Source: Bradyrhizobium erythrophlei (GTDB lineage Bacteria > Pseudomonadota > Alphaproteobacteria > Rhizobiales > Xanthobacteraceae). From it: 64,000 nt of DNA. Below the pieces are notes generated by a model. It had not been told where the DNA came from, did not search any database, and worked only from the letters and a program-made list of their open reading frames with translations. Every line of letters begins with the position of its first letter. The first letter of the stretch is position 1. The stretch is from NCBI RefSeq assembly GCF_900142985.1, contig NZ_LT670849.1, positions 4,418,501 through 4,482,500 on the forward strand, in the 5' to 3' direction. The position numbers and the translations under genes were made by a program. Below, piece after piece: positions 28,384 to 36,343 of this stretch.

Positions 28384-28551
28384 CTAGTGGTCCGATTCTA
28401 ACATTCGCATCCCCTCTCGGCAGCTCCTTTTGCGAATGTTAGAATCAAAGGACCACTAGTAAATATAGGTTTCTAGTGGAGTTTAGGATTTGACATTCGC
28501 GTTGCGAGGCCGCGGCTAGGTGGGGAGCGAATGTCAAATCCACTCCACTAG
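28384..28551 (+). repeat. twin bulged-hairpin element, copy 2
   Basis: Hairpin A 28384-28459: outer CTAGTGGTCC / GGACCACTAG, bulge AAA on the 3' arm, inner GATTCTAACATTCGCA (16 bp). Linker TAAATATAGGTTT (28460-28472). Hairpin B 28473-28551: outer CTAGTGGAGT / ACTCCACTAG, bulge TTA on the 5' arm, inner GGATTTGACATTCGC (15 bp), 26-nt loop. It starts 16 bp after the AsmA stop and precedes the DUF6644 cassette. Confidence 0.92.
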
Positions 28552-28691
28552 CCTTGTGCAGAAAGTGATCCTCGGCGTGGTTTTCATGCGTCCATGTGAA
28601 AACCGGCCTTCTCGGCTCCGGGGGCGCGGAGGTAGGGTTCTACTTAGTTCGTGATACAAACGGATCTTCCCCGGGGAGCGGGCGTGCCGAG

Positions 28692-29174
28692 ATGACGCTG
28701 AACCAGATCTGCCAATGGATCGATCATACGGCGGTGAGCGAGTGGATCAAGCAAGCGGCATGGGTCGTGCCCACCGTGCAGACGATCCATATCCTTACCA
28801 TTGCGGTCGTCGCCAGTTCCGCGCTGATGCTTGATCTGCGTCTGATCGGCGTGTTCTGGGGCAATCGCCCGCTCGAAGTTGTGAAGGCGCGGTTCCTGCC
28901 GCTGATCTGGTGGCCGCTGCTGCTATTGTTGGCGACCGGCATCATCATGATCACCGCGGAGCCGGCGCGCTCGCTGAAGAACCCGGCCTTCCAGCTCAAG
29001 ATGCTGCTCCTGATCGCCGCACTCGTCGTCACGGGGCTGTTTCAGTTTCTTCACCGCCGCAGCAGCACGTCGGACGATGGACCCCGCGCCGCCGCGGTGA
29101 CGCTCGCCATCGTCTCGATCGTGCTATGGTCCTCGATCATCTTCGCCGGGCGCTGGATCGCCTATTTCGCCTGA
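28692..29174 (+). CDS. DUF6644-type membrane protein (first of two)
   Basis: A 160-residue protein with four hydrophobic segments. Its first segment has VQTIHILTIAVVASSALMLD, followed by LRLIGVFWG. The histidine and the conserved D-R pair are shared with the next gene product (VHVLAIVLVVGTISIVDLRL), so the two are paralogues. Membrane-embedded His residues could bind haem, but this is speculative. ATG at 28692 chosen; an upstream frame to 28596 is not family-like. It heads the cassette that ends with a cytochrome c'. Confidence 0.75.
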   Translation: MTLNQICQWIDHTAVSEWIKQAAWVVPTVQTIHILTIAVVASSALMLDLRLIGVFWGNRPLEVVKARFLPLIWWPLLLLLATGIIMITAEPARSLKNPAFQLKMLLLIAALVVTGLFQFLHRRSSTSDDGPRAAAVTLAIVSIVLWSSIIFAGRWIAYFA

Positions 29175-29209
29175 TGCCCTCGTTCACACCCGCATGACAG
29201 CTAACATGG

Positions 29210-29716
29210 ATGGTTTCGGTGGAGATTGATCGCGCTCTCGAGTGGTTGCAGTCGACGCCGTTCGCGCTCGCGATCGCGGAGAACGACATCCTGTTCCCGT
29301 GGATCGAGTCCGTTCACGTCTTGGCGATTGTGCTCGTGGTCGGGACGATCTCGATCGTCGACCTGCGGCTATTGGGTGTCGCCTCGCTCGATATCAGCGC
29401 CAGGCGGCTGATGCGCGACATCATCCCCTACACCTGGTGCGCATTCGCGGTCGCTGCGGTCACGGGATCGCTGATGTTTTCATCCGACGCCACGCATTAC
29501 GGCCATAACCGCCTGTTCCAGATCAAGTTGGTGATGCTTGTGCTCGCCGGGTTGAACATGGCGGCGTTTCATCTGTTCGGCGAACGCGACATCGAGCGGT
29601 GGGACGCGCCGGGCGCGACGACGCCGGTGGCCGCGAAGGCGGCGGCATCGATTTCACTCTTCGCCTGGATCGCGATCGTCTCGCTCGGCCGCGGCACCGG
29701 CTTCACGATGCACTAG
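29210..29716 (+). CDS. DUF6644-type membrane protein (second of two)
   Basis: A 168-residue four-helix membrane protein, paralogue of the preceding gene product. Shared features are the SVHVLAIVLVVGTISIVDLR helix, a second helix with YTWCAFAVAAVTG, FQIKLVMLVLAGLN and a C-terminal hydrophobic segment. The stop codon TAG at 29714-29716 is part of the CTAG that opens twin-hairpin copy 3. Function unknown; probably works with its paralogue. Confidence 0.75.
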   Translation: MVSVEIDRALEWLQSTPFALAIAENDILFPWIESVHVLAIVLVVGTISIVDLRLLGVASLDISARRLMRDIIPYTWCAFAVAAVTGSLMFSSDATHYGHNRLFQIKLVMLVLAGLNMAAFHLFGERDIERWDAPGATTPVAAKAAASISLFAWIAIVSLGRGTGFTMH

Positions 29717-29870
29717 TGGTCCGATTCTAACATTCGCCTCCCTTTTCGGCGGTCACCTTTGCGAATGTTAGGACCGCTAGCAAATTTGTGATTTCAGTGC
29801 CGCTTTCCATTTGAGGTTCCTGATAGAAGTTGCAACGGGTACTGTAGGAACCTCAAATGGGCGGCACTGA
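29713..29870 (+). repeat. twin bulged-hairpin element, copy 3 (right arm of hairpin A truncated)
   Basis: Hairpin A 29713-29780: the left arm is identical to copy 2 over 25 nt, but the right arm has lost eight nucleotides (GAATCAAA), leaving GCGAATGTTA plus GGACCGCTAG. Linker CAAATTTGTGATT (29781-29793). Hairpin B 29794-29870: outer TCAGTGCCGC / GCGGCACTGA (10 bp), bulge TTT on the 5' arm, inner CCATTTGAGGTTCCT (15 bp). The first CTAG overlaps the stop codon of the upstream gene. Confidence 0.9.
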
Positions 29871-29946
29871 CTTCATTTTGAAACAACTTCTGGCTAGCCT
29901 TCACCTTGCCGAGCTCAAATCACTCTTTCCTTTCGGAGAAATACGC

Positions 29947-30792
29947 GTGAAATCGGGTCCAATCGGTATCGTATCTGCCGCTGTCTTCGCGGCGCTGCTC
30001 GCGCCGTCGATGGCGATAGCCCAGGCGCCGCAAAAGGCGCCCGCGGTGATCAATCCGCCGCCGACCGCCCAGGACTGGGCCGACATCGCCAAACTGCCGG
30101 ACTGGAGCGGCGTCTGGAATCCGAAGATCACGGATCAGGACGCGCAGGTGAAGACCAACCCGCCGCCCTGGAACGAAGAGGCTGCGAAGAAGATCCAGCA
30201 CATGTTCGCCGAGGAAAAGGCCGGCCGCCCGACGCTGATCTTCGCCAACTGTCTGCCCGAGGCGCATCCGTCCTGGATGCTGGTCACCCACAACGCGATG
30301 GAAATCCTGTTCACGCCCGGCCGCGTGACCATGCTCGGCGAATCCGACGGCAACCGCCTGCGCCGCATCTATACCGACGGACGAGGCCATCCCGAGCATT
30401 CCGATCCGACCTTCCACGGTCACTCGATCGGTCACTGGGAAGGCGACACGCTGGTCATCGACACCACTGACATCGTTCCCCAGGCGCCGCTCGCCGTCAG
30501 CGAGGCGGCCGGTCTTCCCAACAACGGCGACATGCACGTGATCGAGCGCATTCATCTCGCCGACAAGGACATCCTGCACGATGAGCTCGAAATCATCGCG
30601 CCACATATCCTCACCAAGCCGTGGAAGACGACGCGCATCTTCTTCCGCCAGCGCGCGCGCAAGTTCGATATCGTCGAGGGCGTCTGCGCCGCCGGCGACC
30701 TGGTCGAACGCGTCAATGCTGAAGGCGACAACGTTTTTGTCCCCGTGCAAAAATCTGAATGGGGCCACACCACCGCCGTTCCGGCGAAGTAG
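29947..30792 (+). CDS. secreted protein of unknown function in the DUF6644/DUF6152 cassette
   Basis: A 281-residue exported protein. GTG at 29947 is chosen because GGAG precedes it and it gives a clean signal peptide ending in MAIAQA; an ATG at 29857 lies inside hairpin B of the repeat and was rejected. The mature part has PDWSGVWNPK, RIYTDGRGHPEHSDPTFHGH and SIGHWEGDTLVIDT, a motif set I associate with uncharacterised periplasmic proteins found beside DUF6152 genes. No catalytic residues are recognised; the His-rich region could bind metal. The next twin hairpin starts directly after its TAG. Confidence 0.75.
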   Translation: MKSGPIGIVSAAVFAALLAPSMAIAQAPQKAPAVINPPPTAQDWADIAKLPDWSGVWNPKITDQDAQVKTNPPPWNEEAAKKIQHMFAEEKAGRPTLIFANCLPEAHPSWMLVTHNAMEILFTPGRVTMLGESDGNRLRRIYTDGRGHPEHSDPTFHGHSIGHWEGDTLVIDTTDIVPQAPLAVSEAAGLPNNGDMHVIERIHLADKDILHDELEIIAPHILTKPWKTTRIFFRQRARKFDIVEGVCAAGDLVERVNAEGDNVFVPVQKSEWGHTTAVPAK

Positions 30793-30961
30793 CTAGTGGT
30801 CTGATTCTAACATTTGCTACCCACTCTCGGTACGCACTTTTGCAAATGTTAGAATCAAAAGACCACTAGGAAATAAAGGTCTCTAGTGGAGTTTGGGATT
30901 TGACATTCGCTTTCAGACTCTGCGGCCCGTTGGGTAGCGAATGTCAAATCCACTCCACTAG
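30793..30961 (+). repeat. twin bulged-hairpin element, copy 4
   Basis: Hairpin A 30793-30869: outer CTAGTGGTCT / AGACCACTAG, bulge AAA on the 3' arm, inner GATTCTAACATTTGC / GCAAATGTTAGAATC. Against copy 2 there are two stem changes, and both are matched on the opposite arm. Linker GAAATAAAGGTCT (30870-30882). Hairpin B 30883-30961: stems identical to copy 2 B, bulge TTG, different loop. Confidence 0.92.
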
Positions 30962-30985
30962 CAAAAAAAATCCAGGAGAATGACC

Positions 30986-31411
30986 ATGCGGAATGTCCTG
31001 AAGTTGTTCGGTGCGTTTGCCTTCGTTGCGGTACTGGCGGGCGGAATCTCGCAAGTGGCCGCGCACCACTCGGCGGCGATGTTCGATTTCACGAAAATGT
31101 TGAAGCTCAAAGGCAAGGTCGTGGAGATGCGCTGGGTCAACCCGCATGTCACGATCACCATCACCGGGTCGCCCAGTGCGGATGAAGCGCCGGCCGACTG
31201 GCTGATGGAAACGACCAGCCCCGGAAACCTGACCCGCGTCGGCGGCTGGCGGCGCGATATCATCAAGCCGGGCGATGAGATCGAGGTCACCTTCCACCCC
31301 GAACGCGAAGCCGGAAAGAAGAGCGGGCTGTTGCGGGAGATGAAGCTGCTGTCGACCGGTGAAGTTTTCCCGGCCAACATCCGCGATCAGGAAAAGCCGG
31401 GGCTTGAATAG
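30986..31411 (+). CDS. DUF6152 family secreted protein (first copy)
   Basis: A 141-residue periplasmic protein. A signal peptide (about 1-24) ends near VAA, and the mature protein begins with HHSAAMFDF. The core LKGKVVEMRWVNPHVTI followed by DWLMETTSPGNLTRVGGWRR is the DUF6152 signature. The start at 30986 is preferred because AGGAG lies 7 nt upstream; an ATG at 30980 is too close to it. The paired N-terminal histidines suggest metal binding. Paralogue of the next gene; function unknown. Confidence 0.8.
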   Translation: MRNVLKLFGAFAFVAVLAGGISQVAAHHSAAMFDFTKMLKLKGKVVEMRWVNPHVTITITGSPSADEAPADWLMETTSPGNLTRVGGWRRDIIKPGDEIEVTFHPEREAGKKSGLLREMKLLSTGEVFPANIRDQEKPGLE

Positions 31412-31447
31412 GAATTGTCTCGATAGAGCAAGCTGGGGCATCCTTCG

Positions 31448-31864
31448 ATGAGATCAATCGGTGTGTTGGCCGTCTTCGCGGTCGTCGCCGCGGGAATTTC
31501 GCAAGGCGCTGCCCACCATTCCGGGTCGATGTTCGATATGTTCCGGAGCGAGGTGCTCAAGGGCAAGGTGGTCGAGCTGCGTTGGGTCAATCCGCACGTC
31601 ATGCTGACTGTCAAAGGCACGCTCAAGTCCGGCGAAGCGCCGGCCGACTGGCTGATCGAAACCACCAGTCCCGGAAACCTGACGCGCGTCGACGAGGGCT
31701 GGCAGCGCGACGCCGTGAGACCCGGCGAGGAGGTCGAAGTCGTGTTCCATCCGCTGCGCCAGCCTGGCAAAAGGCTAGGCCTTTTGCGCCAACTGACAAC
31801 GCTTTCCAACGGCCGGGTATTCGCGACCAATATCCGCGACCGGGAAATGGCGGACATCGAGTAG
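31448..31864 (+). CDS. DUF6152 family secreted protein (second copy)
   Basis: A 138-residue periplasmic paralogue of the preceding protein. It shares AHHSGSMFDMF, LKGKVVELRWVNPHVML and DWLIETTSPGNLTRVDEGW. A signal peptide covers about residues 1-23. It ends 4 bp before the cytochrome c' gene, so the three genes are one transcription unit. Confidence 0.8.
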   Translation: MRSIGVLAVFAVVAAGISQGAAHHSGSMFDMFRSEVLKGKVVELRWVNPHVMLTVKGTLKSGEAPADWLIETTSPGNLTRVDEGWQRDAVRPGEEVEVVFHPLRQPGKRLGLLRQLTTLSNGRVFATNIRDREMADIE

Positions 31865-31868
31865 AGCC

Positions 31869-32366
31869 ATGCGTGCTTTCCCCAAACAGAAATCTGTCCT
31901 GGTTGGCATCCTCGTGGCAGCGCTCGGCATTGCAGCCGCGCCATCGCAGGCGGAGGATCAGCCGCCGGCCAAGGATACGATCTTCACCCGCAAGGTCGTG
32001 ATGGGCGAGATCGACATGAACATGGACGAGATCGAAACCATGCTGGCCCCGGAAGGCAAGCTGGAGCTTCTGGACGCGCAGGAACATGCCGAAGTGATCT
32101 CGACCTTGCTGATGGCCTTTCCGCATCTGTTTCCACCGGCCACCAACCAGTGGAAGGAGGGCGCAACGCGCGATCCCGCCACCGACACCTTCGCCAATCC
32201 GGCGATCTGGTCGAATTTTTCCGATTTCTACCAGCAGGCGAGCCAGGCCTCGAAGATCGCCTGGAATGCAAGCCGCGCTAAAAAGCCCGACGAGTTCAGG
32301 GCGCAGATCAAGGAACTGCGCCTGCGCTGCAATGGCTGTCACGCAGTGAACCTGAAGACGGAATAA
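31869..32366 (+). CDS. cytochrome c' (class II) -like protein
   Basis: A 165-residue exported haem protein. A signal peptide ends near SQAED, and a single haem-binding motif CNGCH (154-158) lies at the extreme C-terminus, as in class II cytochromes c'. VMGEIDMNMDEIETML supplies the N-terminal Met-rich helix, and NPAIWSNFSDFYQQ a middle helix. Cytochromes c' handle electrons or bind NO. Here it closes a cassette of DUF6152, DUF6644 and a secreted protein, so it is the only part of that cassette with a clear redox cofactor. Confidence 0.85.
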   Translation: MRAFPKQKSVLVGILVAALGIAAAPSQAEDQPPAKDTIFTRKVVMGEIDMNMDEIETMLAPEGKLELLDAQEHAEVISTLLMAFPHLFPPATNQWKEGATRDPATDTFANPAIWSNFSDFYQQASQASKIAWNASRAKKPDEFRAQIKELRLRCNGCHAVNLKTE

Positions 32367-32416
32367 CGTCAGCGCCGCGATCAAGCGACGCCCGTCAAGA
32401 CTTGCGCCTGAAGACC

Positions 32417-32692
32417 TTACGAGACCTTGTCGGCAACCGGCGGCTTTGCCTCGGCGACCGGCGCTGCCGCGGCCTGCGCGCGCGTGCGGAAATAATCGAG
32501 CACGAAGAGCCGGATCGCCGATGACAGGTTGCCCTGCTGGCGATTGCTGTCGATCTCGCCGACCAGTTCGGAAAGCGTGATGTTCCGAAGGCCCGAGATC
32601 TCCTTCATGCCGTTCCAGAACGCTTCTTCGAGGCTGACGCTGGTCTTGTGGCCTGCGACCACAATCGATCGCTTCACAACAGGGGACTTCAT
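32417..32692 (-). CDS. ribbon-helix-helix domain protein
   Basis: A 91-residue protein with the pattern VKRSIVVAGHKTSVSLEEAF followed by FWNGMKEISGLRNITLSELV. This is the ribbon-helix-helix fold seen in small alphaproteobacterial RHH proteins. The C-terminal 20 residues are Ala/Pro-rich. ATG at 32692 overlaps the upstream DUF4169 stop (ATGA), so the two are coupled. It may bind DNA; a palindrome upstream of the pair is a candidate site. Confidence 0.8.
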   Translation of the reverse strand: MKSPVVKRSIVVAGHKTSVSLEEAFWNGMKEISGLRNITLSELVGEIDSNRQQGNLSSAIRLFVLDYFRTRAQAAAAPVAEAKPPVADKVS

Positions 32693-32877
32693 GAAGCCTC
32701 CCCGCCATCGATCTGATGTTGGTCGAGCAGTTCGCGCGCCCGCTCGTTTCGAGCTTCCTCGCGCTCGCGTTCGGAGCGGGTGCGGCCGAATTTGGACCGG
32801 TTGGCCGCAGCTTCCTGCTCCGACCGCTCCTTCTCCGTACGCTTCCTGAATCTGTTCAGATTGATCAAATCTCCCAT
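32689..32877 (-). CDS. DUF4169 family protein
   Basis: A 62-residue highly charged protein: MGDLINLNRFRKRTEKERSE, then long Arg/Glu-rich helix REREEARNERARELLDQHQI. This fits DUF4169, a small family encoded beside RHH proteins. The ATG of MGDLINL is chosen; upstream residues in the open frame are not family-like. Function unknown. The RHH gene starts inside its stop codon. Confidence 0.82.
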   Translation of the reverse strand: MGDLINLNRFRKRTEKERSEQEAAANRSKFGRTRSEREREEARNERARELLDQHQIDGGEAS

Positions 32878-32951
32878 GGCCGCCCCCGTCATACAGATAC
32901 GGTCGTTGAGGAGAGGATGCATTCAATCGGTGAGCGCGTGCGGGCTCCCGT

Positions 32952-32969
32952 TATATTCAACCGAATATA
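32952..32969. promoter_or_regulatory. perfect inverted repeat upstream of the DUF4169/RHH pair
   Basis: TATATTC-AACC-GAATATA, 75 bp upstream of the DUF4169 start in an AT-rich patch of GC-rich DNA. Ribbon-helix-helix proteins often bind such short palindromes and repress their own genes; that link is inferred. Confidence 0.45.
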
Positions 32970-33163
32970 CGGCAGGTTCACGCAAGCCGGTTCGACCTTC
33001 ATTATGAATTCCCCATTATGCAGTCGGATCTCAAATGTCGTGTGTCGATTTCTCGAAATAATTTTTGCTCTACCACGGTAATGCGCCGCGGTAAAAGCCG
33101 CTGAAGCATATTCTTTAGACGATATGTGGGTTTATTGCCGCTTTGCATAGCGCCATGCACCAT

Positions 33164-34582
33164 TCATCCGGGGTGCGTCATTTCGCGCGGCTTGACCAGA
33201 CGGTCGAATTCGTCAGCAGAAACAAAACCGAGCCTGACCGCCTCTTCCTTCAACGTAGTGCCGCGTGCGTGCGCAGATTTGGCCACTTTAGCGGCATTGT
33301 CGTAGCCGATTTTCGGCGCCAGCGCGGTCACCAGCATCAGCGAACGCTGCATCAGCTCCTGGATGCGTTTTTCGTCGGCGCGTATTCCCTCGACGCAATT
33401 CTCCGTAAAAGAACGGGTGACGTCGGACATGAGTTGTATGGAATTCATCATACAATATGCCAGAACCGGCTTGTAAACATTCAGTTCGAAGTGGCCTTGG
33501 CTGCCGGCGGCCGTGATGGCGGCCTGATTGCCGAATACCTGGCAGCATACCATGGTTACGGCCTCACACTGCGTCGGATTGACCTTGCCCGGCATGATCG
33601 AGGACCCCGGCTCGTTCTCGGGCAGGATCAGCTCGCCCAGGCCCGACCGCGGACCGGAGCCGAGCAGGCGGATGTCGTTGGCAATCTTGAAAAGGCCGGT
33701 GGCGGCCGCGTTCAGCGCGCCATGCGCGAACACATAGGCGTCGTTGGAGGCGAGCGCCTCGAACTTGTTGGCAGCGCTTGTGAAGGGCTGTCGGGTAATC
33801 TTGGCAACGTGCCGGGCAAACGTCCTGGCAAACTTCGGCTTTGAATTGAGGCCGGTGCCGACCGCGGTGCCGCCTTGCGCCAGCGGATAAAGCTCCTTCA
33901 GGCCGGCGCGTATTCGCGCCATGCCGTGCTCGACCTGGGCGGCGTAACCGGAAAATTCCTGGCCCAGCGTCAGCGGCGTCGCATCCTGGGTATGGGTGCG
34001 GCCGATTTTGACGATTTTTGAAAACGCCTTTTCTTTCGCCCGCAGCGCGCGGAGCAGCATCGTCAGCGCCGGCAACAACTGGTGCGTGATCGCGGTTGCG
34101 GCTGCGATGTGCATCGCGGTCGGGAACGAGTCGTTCGACGACTGGCTCATATTGACGTGATCGTTGGGATGCACCGGCGACTTGGCGCCGAGCTTGCCGC
34201 CGAGCAATTCGCTGGCGCGATTGGCGATCACCTCGTTGAGATTCATGTTGGTCTGGGTGCCGGAGCCGGTCTGCCAGACCACCAGCGGGAAATGATCGTC
34301 GAACTTTCCGTCGATCACTTCGCGTGCGGCACGGGTGATGACGCCGGCGCGCCGCTGATCGAGGATCCGCAGCTCGCGGTTGGTTTCGGCTGCCGCGAGC
34401 TTGACGACGCCGAGCGCGTGGATGATTTCGATCGGCATCCGGTCGCGGCCGATGCGGAAATTCTGCCTCGACCGCTCGGTCTGCGCACCCCAGTAGCGGC
34501 TGGCATCAACCTCGATGGGGCCGAAACTGTCGGTCTCGGTGCGCGTCGACTTTGACGGGGAAGAAGATTTCGAACGGGCCAT
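33164..34582 (-). CDS. fumC: fumarate hydratase, class II
   Basis: A 472-residue class II fumarase that interconverts fumarate and malate in the TCA cycle. The family signature [11 protein letters not shown], the active-site [18 protein letters not shown] and [19 protein letters not shown] are present. The start is the ATG of MARSKSSSP (an ATG two codons earlier is also possible). The first 18 residues are Ser/Arg/Lys-rich and vary in the family. SspB lies upstream on the same strand. Confidence 0.95.
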   Translation of the reverse strand: MARSKSSSPSKSTRTETDSFGPIEVDASRYWGAQTERSRQNFRIGRDRMPIEIIHALGVVKLAAAETNRELRILDQRRAGVITRAAREVIDGKFDDHFPLVVWQTGSGTQTNMNLNEVIANRASELLGGKLGAKSPVHPNDHVNMSQSSNDSFPTAMHIAAATAITHQLLPALTMLLRALRAKEKAFSKIVKIGRTHTQDATPLTLGQEFSGYAAQVEHGMARIRAGLKELYPLAQGGTAVGTGLNSKPKFARTFARHVAKITRQPFTSAANKFEALASNDAYVFAHGALNAAATGLFKIANDIRLLGSGPRSGLGELILPENEPGSSIMPGKVNPTQCEAVTMVCCQVFGNQAAITAAGSQGHFELNVYKPVLAYCMMNSIQLMSDVTRSFTENCVEGIRADEKRIQELMQRSLMLVTALAPKIGYDNAAKVAKSAHARGTTLKEEAVRLGFVSADEFDRLVKPREMTHPG

Positions 34583-34641
34583 CGTCACACTCGATCAAGT
34601 CGCACCCGATCACGCTCGCGTCGAGCAGCCGTTGTGCGTGC

Positions 34642-35139
34642 CTATTTTTTGCGGAAGCGGTCGAGCCGCACCACCTCAGCACCCTCGGACGGTTTTTCCG
34701 GCTCATCTTTGGTCTCCGGCGCGGGCACCTGCGGAACGGATGCCGCCGTGGCCGGCTGGCTCTCCTCGGTCGAGGGCGCGGCGTCGGACGTTTCGAATTG
34801 CAGGCCGAACTGCACGGAAGGGTCGAAGAAGCTCTTGATGGCGCTGAAGGGAATGACGAGGCGCTCGGGGATTCCGCCAAACGACAGGCCGACCTCGAAG
34901 CGATCTTCGGTCACCACGAGGTCCCAGAACTGGTGCTGGAGAATGACGGTCATCTCTTCCGGATATTGCGCCAGAAGACGCGGCGACAATTTCACGCCCT
35001 CGGCGGTCGAGACGAAGGTGATGAAGAAATGATGTTCGCCCGGCAGGCCGTGCTCGGCGGCGTCGGCCAGCACGCGACGCAGCACCCCGCGCAACGCATC
35101 GCGGGCCAGTACGTCGTATCGGATGTGATCGGTCGCCAT
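34642..35139 (-). CDS. sspB: SspB-like ClpXP protease adaptor (alphaproteobacterial type)
   Basis: A 165-residue protein. The ordered N-terminal domain has MATDHIRYDVLARDALRGVL, then GLPGEHHFFITFVSTAEGVK and YPEEMTVILQHQFWDLVV, which match the alpha-type SspB substrate-binding fold. The acidic, Pro-rich linker (about 110-150) leads to the short tail VVRLDRFRKK, the ClpX-docking type end. SspB delivers tmRNA-tagged proteins to ClpXP. Its gene lies 146 bp downstream of the tmRNA gene on the same strand. The ATG of MATDHIRY was chosen over a longer frame. Confidence 0.88.
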   Translation of the reverse strand: MATDHIRYDVLARDALRGVLRRVLADAAEHGLPGEHHFFITFVSTAEGVKLSPRLLAQYPEEMTVILQHQFWDLVVTEDRFEVGLSFGGIPERLVIPFSAIKSFFDPSVQFGLQFETSDAAPSTEESQPATAASVPQVPAPETKDEPEKPSEGAEVVRLDRFRKK

Positions 35140-35284
35140 ATCAGGTCCTGTCGCGCAATTTAAAGAATTTGCCCGCGGAGGGTTGGCTAAACGCCAAAGC
35201 CGACTCGGGGCAGGTTCCCCATCGTACCCCGCTCTTTCGCGGAGGTCAGCAGCCTGAAGCGGGGTCAAACGGGCTAGTCGTCAA

Positions 35285-35620
35285 GGAAAGTGGAGGCTTC
35301 TGTTGCCAGGTGCCTCCGAACCCCGCCTAACGGAGCTTAACCCGTTAGGACTTTAAGATGGTCTTTCAAACTGCGTTACGCAGCCTGAGCAACCGGAGCA
35401 TAGTTGTCGTTTGCAACTATTGCATGGCCCGATGTCGGCGGAACCATACCGAGAAAAAACGCGCCCTTTACGCCCTCGTCGATCCTGTTTCGCCCCCGCC
35501 GAAACCCGCGTTCAATACGCGAAGGTCACGGGTTTTGGTGGAGGCGCCGGGTACTGCCCCCGGGTCCGAATGGTTTATTGCGACGGTCATTTATTTCCAT
35601 AGCCGGCGAACCGGCACCGC
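35285..35620 (-). ncRNA. ssrA: transfer-messenger RNA, circularly permuted two-piece type
   Basis: Read on the minus strand, the acceptor piece comes first and ends in CGCCTCCACCA (CCA end at 35536). It contains a T-arm CCGGG-GGCAGTA-CCCGG. The coding piece begins GGGGGCGAAACAGGATCG at 35497. GGGGGCG pairs with CGCCUCC to make the 7-bp acceptor stem (one G-U). The 38-nt segment between the pieces (35498-35535) forms an AAACCCG / CGGGTTT hairpin and would be removed. The tag frame at 35414-35376 encodes ANDNYAPVAQAA then TAA. Hairpins after it fit the downstream pseudoknots. Outer ends (35285, 35620) are estimates. Confidence 0.93.
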
Positions 35621-35705
35621 TAATATAGGGCGCAAAGGTTAGGAAAGACAGAGCCGAAAAAGCTGGCAGTTTCCAGATAACATCGAAAACCCCGGAAGAG
35701 GCAGT

Positions 35706-36251
35706 GTGCTCAGCAAAATACTGATTTTTATTGCTTTTATCGCCATCTCCTTGCTCGTTGCAGGCCTGTTCGGCGCCGTCCACGATCAGATCAGCTACAC
35801 CGTCTCTCCCGAATATTTCACGCGCTTCAAATTCATCCAATTCCACCTCGTTAATTCGGATTTGCCCGAACGTGTTCGGGCAGGAATCGTGGGTTTCAAA
35901 GCCTCGTGGTGGATGGGGATTCCGGTCGGCGTTTTGTGCGGAGCCGCCGGCTTCGTCCAGCGCACGCCTTTAATAATGTTGCGCGCCTTGACGTTCTCGC
36001 TTGCTATCGCCGTTGCCGTCGTCCTTTTGGCCGCTCTCGCGGGTCTGGTTTACGGTTGGTTCCAGACGCGCTCCGTTGATCTGGGTGCCTATGCGGGCTG
36101 GTATGTTCCTCGTGGCTTGAACGATGTGCGCGCGTTTTTGTGCGCAGGCTATATGCACAATGCGGCCTATCTCGGCGGTGTTTTCGCCATACCGGTCATT
36201 TGGGCATTTCATATGCGTTTCCGCGCGGCGCACAGGGCGGCGCGACCTTAA
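35706..36251 (+). CDS. hypothetical membrane protein
   Basis: A 181-residue protein with four likely transmembrane segments: about 5-25, about 68-85, about 92-115 and about 150-170. The GTG start has GAGG 5 nt upstream. I do not recognise the family. AGWYVPRGLNDVRAFLCAGY before the last helix is the most distinctive stretch. It stands alone between tmRNA and the chromate transporter genes. Confidence 0.7.
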   Translation: MLSKILIFIAFIAISLLVAGLFGAVHDQISYTVSPEYFTRFKFIQFHLVNSDLPERVRAGIVGFKASWWMGIPVGVLCGAAGFVQRTPLIMLRALTFSLAIAVAVVLLAALAGLVYGWFQTRSVDLGAYAGWYVPRGLNDVRAFLCAGYMHNAAYLGGVFAIPVIWAFHMRFRAAHRAARP

Positions 36252-36343
36252 ACTGAAACGTGAGCTTTAAGAGGTGGAAACAAGAGGTGGAAACCGAGGG
36301 AGTAAGGGGTTGGCCCAGCGCTGGTCCCCCTTTAAATGAAGCC

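Noticed and set aside
29857..29946. Upstream ATG of the secreted cassette protein
   Set aside because: It lies inside the right arm of a hairpin repeat, lacks a ribosome site and would bury the signal peptide. GTG at 29947 is better.
35358..35642. Open frames over the tmRNA region
   Set aside because: The stretch is explained by the tmRNA acceptor and coding pieces on the minus strand. The frames have no ribosome site and no recognisable protein.
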